From assembly GCF_002887735.1 (NCBI RefSeq), contig NZ_PKQP01000007.1:124001-188000 (forward strand): 64,000 nt of DNA, read 5' to 3'. The notes under the pieces were generated by a model. It was not told where the DNA came from, made no database searches, and saw nothing but the letters and a program-made list of their open reading frames with translations. The translations under genes and the position numbers were made by a program. The stretch is from Stenotrophomonas bentonitica (lineage in GTDB: Bacteria; Pseudomonadota; Gammaproteobacteria; Xanthomonadales; Xanthomonadaceae). Shown in pieces: positions 14,520-22,844 of the stretch. Each line of letters opens with the position of its first letter. Positions within the stretch are counted from its first letter, which is position 1.

Positions 14520-16009
14520 CTTCCATGTTTGAACGCTCTCATTCACTGCGCCCGCTGCGGCCGGTGCTGGTCTCCGCGCTGGCGCTTGCGCTGGCCGCGT
14601 GTGCCAGCAGCCGCGGCCTGGAGCCGCAGGGCCGCCTGCTCGACGCCGACAGCCTGCAGACCCAGCGCACCCTGGCCGCCAACGGCCTGAGCCAGCCCGG
14701 CTGGCCGGCCACGGACTGGTGGCGCGCGCTGGGCGACCCCCAGCTCGATGCGCTGATCGCCGAAGGCCTGCAGCGCAATCCTGGCCTGGAGGCGGCCGAT
14801 GCGCGCCTGCGCCAGGCGCGTGCCCAGATCGGCACCGCGCGTGCCGCACGCCTGCCCAGCCTCTCTGCTTCCGGGGGCTACACCGGTGTGCGCCTGCCCG
14901 AATCGATGGTTGGCGACGAACTGGGGGGCAGCTATGCCGGCAGTGGCCAGGCCTACTTGAGCTTCAGCTACGGCATCGACCTGTGGGGCGGCAAGCGCGC
15001 CGCCTGGGAAGCGGCCGTGGACAGCGGCCATGCCGCCGAAGTGGACGCCCAGGCCGCGCGCCTGAACCTCTCTGCCGCCATCGCCGAGGCGTACGCGCAG
15101 CTGGGCTACGCGTGGAAGCTGCATGACGTGGCCGGCGAAGAACTGGCACGTTCGCAGAAGACCCTGGAGCTGACCCGCCAGCGTCGTGCTGCCGGCATCG
15201 ACAGCGACCTGCAGACCCGCCAGGCCGAAGCGCGCATTCCAGCCGCGCAGCAGCAGCAGCAGGCTGCGCAGCAGCAGATCGACGAAGCGCGCACCGCGCT
15301 CGCCGCACTGGTCGGGCAGGGCCCGGACCGCGGTCTGCAGATCCAGCGCCCGCAAGTGTTGAACCCGCTGGCGCTGCAGCTGCCCGGCGTGCTGCCCAGC
15401 GAACTGCTGGGCCGCCGCCCGGACATCGTCGCCGCGCGTTGGCGCGTGGAAGCGGCCAACCGCCAGATCCATGCGGCCAAGGCCGAGTTCTATCCCAGCC
15501 TCAATCTGACCGCCCTTGGCGGTGTGGTCTCCAGTGAAGTGGACCAGCTGCTCAAGAGCGGCTCGACGTTCGCCTTCCTCGGCCCGGCGCTGAGCCTGCC
15601 GATCTTCGACGGTGGCCGCCTGCGCGCCAACCTGGGCAAGAGCGACGCGCAGTACGACCTGGCCGTGGCCGACTACAACCAGTCGGTGGTCAACGCGCTG
15701 CGCGACGTCGCCGATCAGGTCAACGCGGTGCATTCGCTGGCCGACCAGGCCAGTGCCCAGGCCCAGGCCGTCAGCACCGCGCGCGCCGCCCATGACCTGG
15801 CCGAGCAGCGCTACCGCGCCGGCATCGGCAGCTACCTGGACGTGCTCAGTGTCGAAGAGCAGCTGCTGGTCTCCCAGCAGCGGTTGGCCGACCTGCAGTC
15901 GCGCCAGATCCTTGTTTCGGTCCGCCTGAGCCAGGCGTTGGGCGGTGGTTTCACCCCGACCAGCGATGCCGCCACGGTCGCCGCCACCCCCGAATCCTCG
16001 CATTCCTGA
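14516..16009 (+). CDS. emrC: outer-membrane efflux lipoprotein, NodT family
   Basis: 497 residues. A lipoprotein signal (ALALAACASS, Cys lipidated) precedes two OEP domains of the TolC/NodT fold: WWRALGDPQLDALIAEGLQRN near the start and LLGRRPDIVAARWRVEAANRQI, the most conserved OEP segment, at the start of the second half. It forms the outer-membrane duct of a tripartite pump. It overlaps emrR by four bases and is followed 11 bases later by the adaptor gene. Tandem Gln residues (PAAQQQQQAAQQQI) occur in the coiled-coil hairpin. Confidence 0.92.
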   Translation: MTSMFERSHSLRPLRPVLVSALALALAACASSRGLEPQGRLLDADSLQTQRTLAANGLSQPGWPATDWWRALGDPQLDALIAEGLQRNPGLEAADARLRQARAQIGTARAARLPSLSASGGYTGVRLPESMVGDELGGSYAGSGQAYLSFSYGIDLWGGKRAAWEAAVDSGHAAEVDAQAARLNLSAAIAEAYAQLGYAWKLHDVAGEELARSQKTLELTRQRRAAGIDSDLQTRQAEARIPAAQQQQQAAQQQIDEARTALAALVGQGPDRGLQIQRPQVLNPLALQLPGVLPSELLGRRPDIVAARWRVEAANRQIHAAKAEFYPSLNLTALGGVVSSEVDQLLKSGSTFAFLGPALSLPIFDGGRLRANLGKSDAQYDLAVADYNQSVVNALRDVADQVNAVHSLADQASAQAQAVSTARAAHDLAEQRYRAGIGSYLDVLSVEEQLLVSQQRLADLQSRQILVSVRLSQALGGGFTPTSDAATVAATPESSHS

Positions 16010-16020
16010 GAGTCATCCCC

Positions 16021-17202
16021 ATGAGTCAGACCTCCGCTCCTGCTGCCGAGAAGGCAGCTCCCTCCCGTCGCGGCAAGCTGCTGCGCGGCCTGCTGGTCAT
16101 CGTGGTGCTGCTGTTGGCCGCGTTGGCCCTGTGGTACTTCATGTTCGGCCGCTGGTTCGAAGAAACCGACGATGCCTACGTGCAGGGCAACCAGGTCCAG
16201 ATCACCCCGCTGATCAGCGGCACCGTGGTCGGGATCAACGCCGATGACGGCATGCGTGTCGAGCGCGGCCAGCTGCTGGTCCAGCTGGACCCGGCCGATA
16301 CCGAAGTCGCCCTGCAGCAGGCTGAAGCCAACCTCGCCAAGACGGTCCGCCAGGTGCGCGGTCTGTACCGCAGCGTGGAAGGTGCGCAGGCCGAATTGAA
16401 CGCGCGCCAGGTCACCCTCAAGCGCGTGCGCGAGGACTTCAACCGCCGCAAGGATCTGGCCAGCACCGGCGCGATCTCCAACGAAGAACTGGCGCATGCC
16501 CGCACCGAACTGGCCGCTGCCGAAGCAGCCGTGGCCGGCTCGCGCGAAACCTTCGAGCGCAGCAATGCGCTGGTGGATGACACCGTGATCGCCACCCAGC
16601 CGGACGTACAGGCCGCCGCCGCGCAGCTGCGCCAGGCGTACCTCAACAACGCCCGCGCCGGTATCGTCGCACCGGTCACTGGTTACGTGGCGCGTCGTTC
16701 GGTGCAGGTCGGCCAGCGCGTGCAGCCGGGCACTGCCCTGATGGCCGTGGTGCCGACCGAGCAGATGTGGGTGGAAGCGAACTTCAAGGAAACCCAGTTG
16801 CGCCACATGCGCCTGGGCCAGGAAGTGGAACTGCGTTCGGACCTGTACGGCGGCGACGTGACCTACAAGGGCCGCATCGACAGCCTGGGCTTGGGCACCG
16901 GCTCGGCGTTCTCGCTGCTGCCGGCGCAGAATGCCAGCGGCAACTGGATCAAGATCGTGCAGCGCGTGCCGGTGCGTATCGCCATCGACGCCAAGCAGCT
17001 GGCCGAGCATCCGCTGCGCATCGGCCTGTCGATCAAGGCCGAAGTGAGCCTGCGTGACCAGAAGGGCACCGTGCTGCCGACCGAAACCGCCAAGGGCCAA
17101 GTGTTCGATACCGACGTCTACGCCAAGCAGCTGCACAGCGCCGACGACGTGATCCACCAGATCATCCAGAGCAACCTGCCGCAGCAGGCCAAGGCGAGCT
17201 GA
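16021..17202 (+). CDS. emrA: EmrA-type membrane fusion protein
   Basis: 393 residues with one N-terminal membrane segment (LLVIVVLLLAALALWYFMF) and a long periplasmic part. Biotinyl-lipoyl half motifs (DAYVQGNQVQITPLISGTV and AGIVAPVTGYVARRSVQVGQ) flank an alpha-helical hairpin of about 100 residues; the beta-barrel (MWVEANFKETQLRHMRLGQ) follows. This is the HlyD/EmrA adaptor that links an MFS pump in the inner membrane to an outer-membrane duct. AGxxxTxP-like spacing and operon context support the call; the start is eleven bases after emrC. Confidence 0.94.
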   Translation: MSQTSAPAAEKAAPSRRGKLLRGLLVIVVLLLAALALWYFMFGRWFEETDDAYVQGNQVQITPLISGTVVGINADDGMRVERGQLLVQLDPADTEVALQQAEANLAKTVRQVRGLYRSVEGAQAELNARQVTLKRVREDFNRRKDLASTGAISNEELAHARTELAAAEAAVAGSRETFERSNALVDDTVIATQPDVQAAAAQLRQAYLNNARAGIVAPVTGYVARRSVQVGQRVQPGTALMAVVPTEQMWVEANFKETQLRHMRLGQEVELRSDLYGGDVTYKGRIDSLGLGTGSAFSLLPAQNASGNWIKIVQRVPVRIAIDAKQLAEHPLRIGLSIKAEVSLRDQKGTVLPTETAKGQVFDTDVYAKQLHSADDVIHQIIQSNLPQQAKAS

Positions 17203-17209
17203 GGCCACC

Positions 17210-18781
17210 ATGTCCGCACAAGCTCCCGCCGCGCCGGGCGCCCCCGCGGCGCCAGGCATGGCCTTCCGGCCGGCCAACGTCGCCCTGTGTACCGCAGGGC
17301 TGGCGATGGCCTCGTTCATGCAGGTCCTGGACACCACCATCGCCAACGTCTCGTTGCCGACCATCGCCGGTAATCTCGGTGCCAGTTCGCAGCAGGCCAC
17401 CTGGGTCATCACCTCGTTCGCGGTCAGCACCGCGATCGCGCTGCCGCTGACCGGTTACCTCAGCCGCCGTTTCGGCGAGACCAAGCTGTTCGTATGGGCC
17501 ACGCTGGCCTTCACCCTGGCCTCGCTGCTGTGTGGCCTGGCCCAGAGCATGGGCATGCTGGTGGTGTCGCGTGCGATCCAGGGCTTCGTCGCCGGCCCGA
17601 TGTACCCGATCACGCAGAGCCTTCTGGTTTCGCTATACCCGCGTGAGAAACGCGGGCAGGCGCTGGCGCTGCTGGCGATGATCACCGTGGTCGCGCCGAT
17701 CGCCGGCCCGATCCTCGGGGGCTGGATCACCGACAACTACAGTTGGGAATGGATCTTCCTGATCAACGTGCCGCTGGGCATCTTCGCCGCGCTGGTGGTG
17801 GGCAACCAGCTCAAGGGACGCCCGGAGCACGTTGAAAAGCCGAAGATGGATTACGTCGGCCTGATCACCCTGGTGATCGGCGTGGGCGCGCTGCAGCTGG
17901 TGCTCGATCTGGGCAACGACGAAGACTGGTTCAGTTCGACCAAGATCATCGTGCTGGCCTGTGTGTCGGTGGTGGCGTTGGCGGTGTTCCTGATCTGGGA
18001 ACTGACCGACAAGGACCCGATCGTCGACCTGCGCCTGTTCCGGCATCGCAACTTCCGCGCCGGTACGCTGGCGATGGTGGTGGCGTATGCGGCGTTCTTC
18101 AGCGTGGCGCTGCTGATTCCGCAGTGGCTGCAGCGTGACATGGGCTACACCGCGATCTGGGCCGGTCTGGCGACCGCACCGATCGGCGTGCTGCCGGTGA
18201 TCATGACGCCGTTCGTGGGCAAGTACGCCTCGCGCTTCGACATGCGCATGCTGGCCACGATCGCCTTCATCTTCCTGTCCTTCACCAGCTTCCTGCGCTC
18301 GGGGTTCAACCTGCAGGTGGACTTCGGCCACGTGGCCGGCATCCAGCTGATCATGGGTATCGGTGTGGCGCTGTTCTTCATGCCGGTACTGCAGATCCTG
18401 CTGTCGGATCTGGACGGTCGCGAGATCGCCGCGGGCTCCGGCCTGGCCACCTTCCTGCGCACGCTGGGCGGCAGCTTCGCCGCTTCGCTGACCACGTGGT
18501 TGTGGGCACGCCGTACCCAGGAACACCACGCGCATCTGACCGAACACATCTCCAGCTACACCCCGGGCATGCAGGACCAGGTGACCGCGATGGGGCAGGG
18601 CGACCTGCAGCATGGCGCGGCCGCGCTCAACAACATGATCAACCACCAGGCGTCGCAGATGGGCTTCAACGACATCTTCTTCCTGCTGGGCTGGATCTTC
18701 CTGGCCATCATCGCCTTCCTGTGGCTGGCCAAGCCGCCGTTCGGCGCAGGCGCGGGTGCCGCCTCGGCCGGTGGGCATTGA
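17210..18781 (+). CDS. emrB: EmrB/QacA-family drug:proton antiporter
   Basis: 523 residues, DHA2-type MFS transporter with 14 predicted membrane segments. Key motifs are LDTTIANVSLPTIAGNLG in the first segment, GYLSRRFGETKLF (motif A) and GWITDNYSWEWIFLINVPLG (motif C region and following loop). It is the inner-membrane pump of the EmrCAB system and expels hydrophobic compounds using the proton gradient. The gene begins seven bases after emrA and ends the operon at a strong terminator. Confidence 0.95.
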   Translation: MSAQAPAAPGAPAAPGMAFRPANVALCTAGLAMASFMQVLDTTIANVSLPTIAGNLGASSQQATWVITSFAVSTAIALPLTGYLSRRFGETKLFVWATLAFTLASLLCGLAQSMGMLVVSRAIQGFVAGPMYPITQSLLVSLYPREKRGQALALLAMITVVAPIAGPILGGWITDNYSWEWIFLINVPLGIFAALVVGNQLKGRPEHVEKPKMDYVGLITLVIGVGALQLVLDLGNDEDWFSSTKIIVLACVSVVALAVFLIWELTDKDPIVDLRLFRHRNFRAGTLAMVVAYAAFFSVALLIPQWLQRDMGYTAIWAGLATAPIGVLPVIMTPFVGKYASRFDMRMLATIAFIFLSFTSFLRSGFNLQVDFGHVAGIQLIMGIGVALFFMPVLQILLSDLDGREIAAGSGLATFLRTLGGSFAASLTTWLWARRTQEHHAHLTEHISSYTPGMQDQVTAMGQGDLQHGAAALNNMINHQASQMGFNDIFFLLGWIFLAIIAFLWLAKPPFGAGAGAASAGGH

Positions 18782-18804
18782 GGTGTTCGCGGTAAGCTGA
18801 AACG

Positions 18805-18835
18805 AAAAAACCCCGCTGAAAGGCGGGGTTTTTTT
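18805..18835. terminator. terminator of the emr operon, bidirectional
   Basis: AAAAAACCCCGC / GCGGGGTTTTTT stem with a TGAAAG loop, flanked by A- and T-runs so that it can act on either strand. It begins 24 bases after the emrB stop. Confidence 0.9.
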
Positions 18836-18893
18836 GTGGTTCCTGACCAGCGTGGAATGCGCTCCGTGCCTTTCCGGGCGCGGCGGCCAGAAA

Positions 18894-18919
18894 CGAAAAA
18901 ACCCGCTTGCGCGGGTTTG
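18894..18919 (-). terminator. terminator of tRNA-Leu copy 1
   Basis: Read on the minus strand: AAACCCGC GCAA GCGGGTTT followed by more T. It starts about 18 bases after the CCA end of the tRNA. Identical hairpins follow the other two copies. Confidence 0.88.
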
Positions 18920-18935
18920 ATCATTTTCCGAGTCA

Positions 18936-19022
18936 TGGTGCCCAGGAGAGGACTCGAACCTCCACGAAGTTGCCCCCGCTAGCACCTGAAGCTAGTGCGT
19001 CTACCAATTCCGCCACCTGGGC
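18936..19022 (-). tRNA. tRNA-Leu(CAG), copy 1
   Basis: An 87-base class II tRNA with encoded CCA. The acceptor stem is GCCCAGG/CCTGGGC, the anticodon loop TTCAGGT gives anticodon CAG for CUG codons, the long variable arm is that of tRNA-Leu, and the T-loop is TTCGAGT. This copy differs from the other two by one base: CTTC instead of CTCC in the 3' side of the variable-arm stem, changing a G-C pair to G-U. Confidence 0.96.
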
Positions 19023-19036
19023 GACTCAGGAGGAGA

Positions 19037-19065
19037 ATTCTGCGGGAGAAGCGTGATTGTGTCAA
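19037..19065 (-). promoter_or_regulatory. promoter of tRNA-Leu copy 1
   Basis: On the minus strand TTGACA (19065-19060) and CAGAAT (19042-19037) are 17 bases apart, a near-ideal sigma-70 promoter about 14 bases before the tRNA. Confidence 0.85.
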
Positions 19066-19188
19066 CAGGATCGGGTGGAAATTTTTTCGTGCCAGATCGT
19101 TCGTCGCGTCATCGCACGTTCGATGCGGCGACCATCGGGCGTCGCGCGTCGGCGCAGGTCAGGGCCGCGCATCGCCGACGCCCGGAAA

Positions 19189-19215
19189 CGAAAAAACCCG
19201 CTTGCGCGGGTTTGA
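19189..19215 (-). terminator. terminator of tRNA-Leu copy 2
   Basis: Same AAACCCGC GCAA GCGGGTTT hairpin and T-run as after copy 1. Confidence 0.88.
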
Positions 19216-19230
19216 TCATTTTCTGAGTCA

Positions 19231-19317
19231 TGGTGCCCAGGAGAGGACTCGAACCTCCACGGAGTTGCCCCCGCTAGCACCTGAAGCTAGTGCGTCTACC
19301 AATTCCGCCACCTGGGC
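19231..19317 (-). tRNA. tRNA-Leu(CAG), copy 2
   Basis: An 87-base tRNA identical to copy 3 and one base different from copy 1 (CTCC in the variable arm). Anticodon CAG, CCA encoded. Confidence 0.96.
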
Positions 19318-19331
19318 GACTCAGGAGGAGA

Positions 19332-19360
19332 ATTCTGCGGGAGATCCGGAATTGTGTCAA
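19332..19360 (-). promoter_or_regulatory. promoter of tRNA-Leu copy 2
   Basis: Minus-strand TTGACA (19360-19355) and CAGAAT (19337-19332), spacer 17. Confidence 0.85.
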
Positions 19361-19449
19361 CAGGATTTCGCAGGAAATTTCATTTGCCACGCATTGCAGC
19401 GTCATCGCGGTCCATCCCGCGCGAATCGTGCGTGGCGCGGACGCCAGAA

Positions 19450-19475
19450 ACGAAAAAACCCGCTTGCGCGGGTTT
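19450..19475 (-). terminator. terminator of tRNA-Leu copy 3
   Basis: Same hairpin and T-run as after copies 1 and 2. Confidence 0.88.
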
Positions 19476-19492
19476 GATCATTTTCCGAGTCA

Positions 19493-19579
19493 TGGTGCCC
19501 AGGAGAGGACTCGAACCTCCACGGAGTTGCCCCCGCTAGCACCTGAAGCTAGTGCGTCTACCAATTCCGCCACCTGGGC
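19493..19579 (-). tRNA. tRNA-Leu(CAG), copy 3
   Basis: An 87-base tRNA identical to copy 2, anticodon CAG, CCA encoded. It is the first of the three in the direction of transcription and faces rnr, which starts 129 bases away on the other strand. Confidence 0.96.
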
Positions 19580-19593
19580 GACTCAGGGGGCGA

Positions 19594-19622
19594 ATTCTGG
19601 GCATGTCCGTGAGGCTTGTCAA
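19594..19622 (-). promoter_or_regulatory. promoter of tRNA-Leu copy 3
   Basis: Minus-strand TTGACA (19622-19617) and CAGAAT (19599-19594), spacer 17. The spacer sequence differs from copies 1 and 2 but both hexamers are the same. Confidence 0.85.
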
Positions 19623-19707
19623 CGGTTTTGTGAAATTTCTTCACAATCCTGCACAGGCAGTGCTGCTGACCGGTTCTGCACACCCGCAGCGGTTACTATT
19701 GAGGTCA

Positions 19708-22176
19708 ATGAAACCAAAGAAACCGACCCAGGGCGCGAAAGCCCCCAAGTCCCCGGCGCCCAAGAAGGCAGCCGGTCCGTCGGGCAAGCCCCGCGCTGCC
19801 GCCAAGAAGGCCGGCAAGCTGCCACCCTGGATGCCCGAATCCCTGAACACCCCTGAGCCGCCGCGTGGCAACAAGCGGGGCCCCAAGCCCGCGCACGCCG
19901 GTCCCATCCCGACCCGTCGCCGCCCGCATCCCACCCCGCTGGACGGTGAAGTGCAGCTGGATCCCTTCGCCGCCCGCGAGGCCGAGCGCTATGCGCAGCC
20001 GATCGCCAGCCGCGAGGCGATCCTGCAGCTGCTCGACCGCTGCGATGGCCCGCAGACCGCCGAAGAGATCGCCATCCATCTCGGCCTGACCGAGCCGGAC
20101 CGCGCCGATGCCCTGGGCAAGCGCCTGGGCGCGATGTGTCGTGACGGCCAGCTGGTGCAGAACCGCCGTGGCGGATTCGCGCCGCTGCAGGCGGTCAACC
20201 TGATCACCGGCGTGGTGATCGCCAACCCGGAAGGGTTTGGCTTCCTGCGCCCGGTCGAAGGTGGCGACGATCTGTTCCTGCCGCCGTTTGAAATGCGCAA
20301 GGTGCTGCATGGCGACCGCGTGCTGGTCAACGTGACCGGCATCGATCGCCGTGGCCGCCGCGAGGCGAGCATTTCGCGTGTGCTGGAGCGCGGCATGAGC
20401 CGCCTGATCGGCCGCTTCAGCGTCGAGTTCGGCATCAACTACGTGGTGCCCGACGACAAGCGCGTGCAGCGCAACGTGCAGATCCCACCCGACCAGACCG
20501 GCGATGCCCGGGATGGCCAGCTGGTGGTCTGTGAACTGACCCAGGCGCCGGATACCCGCCGCCCGCCGATCGGCCGCATCATCGCGGTGCTCGGCGACAA
20601 GCTGACCGCGTCGCTGGTGGTGGAAACCGCCATCCACGGCCATGAACTGCCGTTCGAGTTCCCGGCGGAAGTGCTGGCTGAAGCCACTGCAGTGCCGATG
20701 GTGGTCACCCCGGAACAGATCGGCCATCGCGAAGACCTGCGCAACACGCCGCTGGTCACCATCGATGGCGAGGATGCCAAGGACTTCGACGACGCCGTTT
20801 ATTGCGAACCGAATGCTGAAGGCTTCCGCCTGGTCGTGGCGATCGCCGATGTTTCCAACTACGTGCGTCCTGGTACGCCGCTGGATGATGAAGCGCAGAA
20901 GCGCGCGACCTCGGTCTACTTCCCGGGCTTCGTGGTGCCGATGCTGCCGGAGACGCTGTCCAACGGCATCTGCTCGCTGATGCCCAAGGTCGACCGCATG
21001 TGCTTCGTCTGCGACATGCAGGTCAACCGCGAGGGCGAGGTCATCCACTCGCGGTTCTACGAAGCCGTGATGAATTCGCACGCGCGCCTGACCTACAACC
21101 AGGTCTGGGAAGCGGTGGGCGAGAACGACCCGGCCGCGCGCAAGGCGATCGGTCCGCTGATGCCGCAGGTGGATCGCCTGTACCAGCTGTATCACGTGCT
21201 GGCCAAGGCCCGTACCCGCCGCGGTGCGATCGAGTTTGAAACCTCCGAAGTGCGCTTCGTGCTGGACAACACCGGCGAAGTCACCCAGGCCGGGATGATG
21301 GTGCGCAACGATGCGCACAAGCTCATCGAAGAATGCATGATCGCGGCCAACGTGCAGGCTGCGCGCTACCTGCTGGCCAAGCACGTGCCGGCGCCGTTCC
21401 GTGACCATGAGCGCCCGCCGGAATCCAAGTACGCCGACCTGCTCGAGTTCCTGAAGGAATTCAAGCTGAGCCTGCCGCCGTGGTCGAAGGTGCAGCCGGC
21501 CGATTTCACCAAGCTGCTCAAGAAGGTGCGCGACCGACCGGACGCAGCACTGCTGGAATCGGTGCTGCTGCGCAGCCAGAGCCTGGCGGTGTATTCGCCG
21601 GACAACCTGGGCCACTTCGGCCTGGCACTGGATGCGTACGCGCACTTCACCTCGCCGATCCGCCGCTACCCCGATCTGCTGGTGCACCGTGCGATCAAGC
21701 ACGCGCTCAGCGGGGCCGCACCGGAGAAGTTCACCTACTCGCCGCGCGAGATGGCGGCATTGGCGCTGCAGTGCTCCGAGCGTGCGCGTCGTGCCGATGA
21801 AGCCGAGCGCGAAGTGGACGAGCGTTACCGCGCCGCGTGGATGGAAAAGCACGTCGGTGGCCAGTTCGATGGCGTGATCAGTGGCGTGACCAGCTTCGGC
21901 CTGTTCGTGGAACTGGACGAATCCAAGGTCAACGGCCTGGTCCACGTGACCCAGCTGCCGCACGACTATTACCAGTTCGACGCGGTGCGCAAGACGCTCA
22001 ACGGCGAGCGCCGCGGCAAGATCTACCGTCTCGGCGACCGGGTGCGGATCCTGGTGCTCAAGGCCAGCATGGAAGAGCGCAAGATCGACTTCCGCCTGGT
22101 CGAAGAGAAGGACGATTCGCTGCCCGAGCTGCCGCCGCGCGGCCAGCCGGCCAAGCGCCAGAAACAGAAGTATTGA
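19708..22176 (+). CDS. rnr: ribonuclease R
   Basis: 822 residues. A 3'-to-5' exoribonuclease that degrades structured RNA and takes part in rRNA and tmRNA quality control. Order: a Lys/Pro-rich basic tail (1-80), a winged-helix segment (REAILQLLDRCDGPQTAEEI), cold-shock domains (GFGFLRPVEGGDDLFLPP), the RNB nuclease domain with metal-binding Asp residues in DGEDAKDFDDAVYC, and a C-terminal S1 domain (FDGVISGVTSFGLFVELDES) with a short basic end. The start has GAGG three bases before ATG; the frame is open upstream through tRNA copy 3, which cannot be coding. Confidence 0.95.
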   Translation: MKPKKPTQGAKAPKSPAPKKAAGPSGKPRAAAKKAGKLPPWMPESLNTPEPPRGNKRGPKPAHAGPIPTRRRPHPTPLDGEVQLDPFAAREAERYAQPIASREAILQLLDRCDGPQTAEEIAIHLGLTEPDRADALGKRLGAMCRDGQLVQNRRGGFAPLQAVNLITGVVIANPEGFGFLRPVEGGDDLFLPPFEMRKVLHGDRVLVNVTGIDRRGRREASISRVLERGMSRLIGRFSVEFGINYVVPDDKRVQRNVQIPPDQTGDARDGQLVVCELTQAPDTRRPPIGRIIAVLGDKLTASLVVETAIHGHELPFEFPAEVLAEATAVPMVVTPEQIGHREDLRNTPLVTIDGEDAKDFDDAVYCEPNAEGFRLVVAIADVSNYVRPGTPLDDEAQKRATSVYFPGFVVPMLPETLSNGICSLMPKVDRMCFVCDMQVNREGEVIHSRFYEAVMNSHARLTYNQVWEAVGENDPAARKAIGPLMPQVDRLYQLYHVLAKARTRRGAIEFETSEVRFVLDNTGEVTQAGMMVRNDAHKLIEECMIAANVQAARYLLAKHVPAPFRDHERPPESKYADLLEFLKEFKLSLPPWSKVQPADFTKLLKKVRDRPDAALLESVLLRSQSLAVYSPDNLGHFGLALDAYAHFTSPIRRYPDLLVHRAIKHALSGAAPEKFTYSPREMAALALQCSERARRADEAEREVDERYRAAWMEKHVGGQFDGVISGVTSFGLFVELDESKVNGLVHVTQLPHDYYQFDAVRKTLNGERRGKIYRLGDRVRILVLKASMEERKIDFRLVEEKDDSLPELPPRGQPAKRQKQKY

Positions 22177-22180
22177 TCCA

Positions 22181-22207
22181 CGCGTACCGGCCCTCGGCCG
22201 GTACGCG
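22181..22207. terminator. hairpin after rnr
   Basis: CGCGTACCGGCC CTC GGCCGGTACGCG, twelve-base perfect arms with a three-base loop, five bases past the rnr stop. No T-run follows on either side, so it may be a processing or stabilising hairpin instead of a true terminator. Confidence 0.5.
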
Positions 22208-22270
22208 GACCATCCACCCGCCCCCCGCGGGTGGCATGGTGTTTCCCACGGACCCCGTCGGAGCGATCCC

Positions 22271-22747
22271 ATGCCGTCCCTCCCCGAATACAGCGGCGGC
22301 TGCCAGTGCGGCGCGATCCGCTTCCACGTGGTCGGTGAGCTGACCCACAGCTCGATCTGCCACTGCCGGATGTGCCAGAAGGCGTTCGGCGCGTACTACG
22401 CCCCCCTGGTGTCGGTGCGTGGCAGCGAGTTCCGCTGGACCCGCGGCGAGCCCCGGCGTTTCCAGTCCTCCAACATGGTCCAGCGCGGCTTCTGCGCCGA
22501 CTGTGGCACCCCGTTGACCTACGAAGCCCCGGATGGGGTGGCGATCGCGGCGGGCGCTTTCGACGAGCCGGCCCGCCTGCCGCCGACGATCCAGTACGGG
22601 ATCGAAGCCAAGCTGCCCTTCGTGGACCGCCTGGGCTCGCTGAGCGCGTTGCGCAGCGAGGAGGATGCCGAGGCCGGCGACTTCCTGCTGCATATCGTTT
22701 CCCACCAGCACCCCGACCACGACACCAGCGAGTGGCCACCCCGCTGA
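22271..22747 (+). CDS. GFA/CENP-V family zinc protein
   Basis: 158 residues. The fold of glutathione-dependent formaldehyde-activating enzyme (GFA) is shown by its zinc cysteines: GGCQCGAIRF, then SSICHCRMCQKAFGAYY, then FCADCGTPLTYEA. These bind structural and catalytic zinc. Most members have no proven reaction, so formaldehyde activation is only a family label. It sits 94 bases after rnr and 97 bases before rlmB on the same strand and may share transcripts with them, though hairpins lie between. Confidence 0.85.
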   Translation: MPSLPEYSGGCQCGAIRFHVVGELTHSSICHCRMCQKAFGAYYAPLVSVRGSEFRWTRGEPRRFQSSNMVQRGFCADCGTPLTYEAPDGVAIAAGAFDEPARLPPTIQYGIEAKLPFVDRLGSLSALRSEEDAEAGDFLLHIVSHQHPDHDTSEWPPR

Positions 22748-22844
22748 AGGCAGGCCGTGAACGCCCCCCGTGAACGCCCGGCAGGGCAGGGTGGGCCTTG
22801 ATGCTCTACCATTACCAACCCCTTTACCGGTCCCGCCCCCCGCA

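Larger units (their letters stand above)
18894..19622 (-). repeat. three tandem promoter-tRNA-terminator units
   Basis: Three units repeat with spacings of 295 and 262 bases between tRNA starts. Promoter, tRNA and terminator are conserved, along with the GATCATTTTC tail after each terminator; the stretches between terminator and next promoter have diverged. Units 1 and 2 also share the block after the tRNA (CTCAGGAGGAGAATTCTGCG) exactly, while unit 3 differs there. Confidence 0.85.

Noticed and set aside
18894..19622. Possibility that the three repeated units are a CRISPR array or an integration-site duplication
   Set aside because: Each unit contains a full tRNA with anticodon and CCA, a promoter and a terminator. 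The spacing is too long for CRISPR, and no integrase gene lies nearby.
19705..22272. An 855-codon minus-strand frame opposite rnr
   Set aside because: It mirrors the RNase R gene, whose catalytic residues are all in place on the plus strand.
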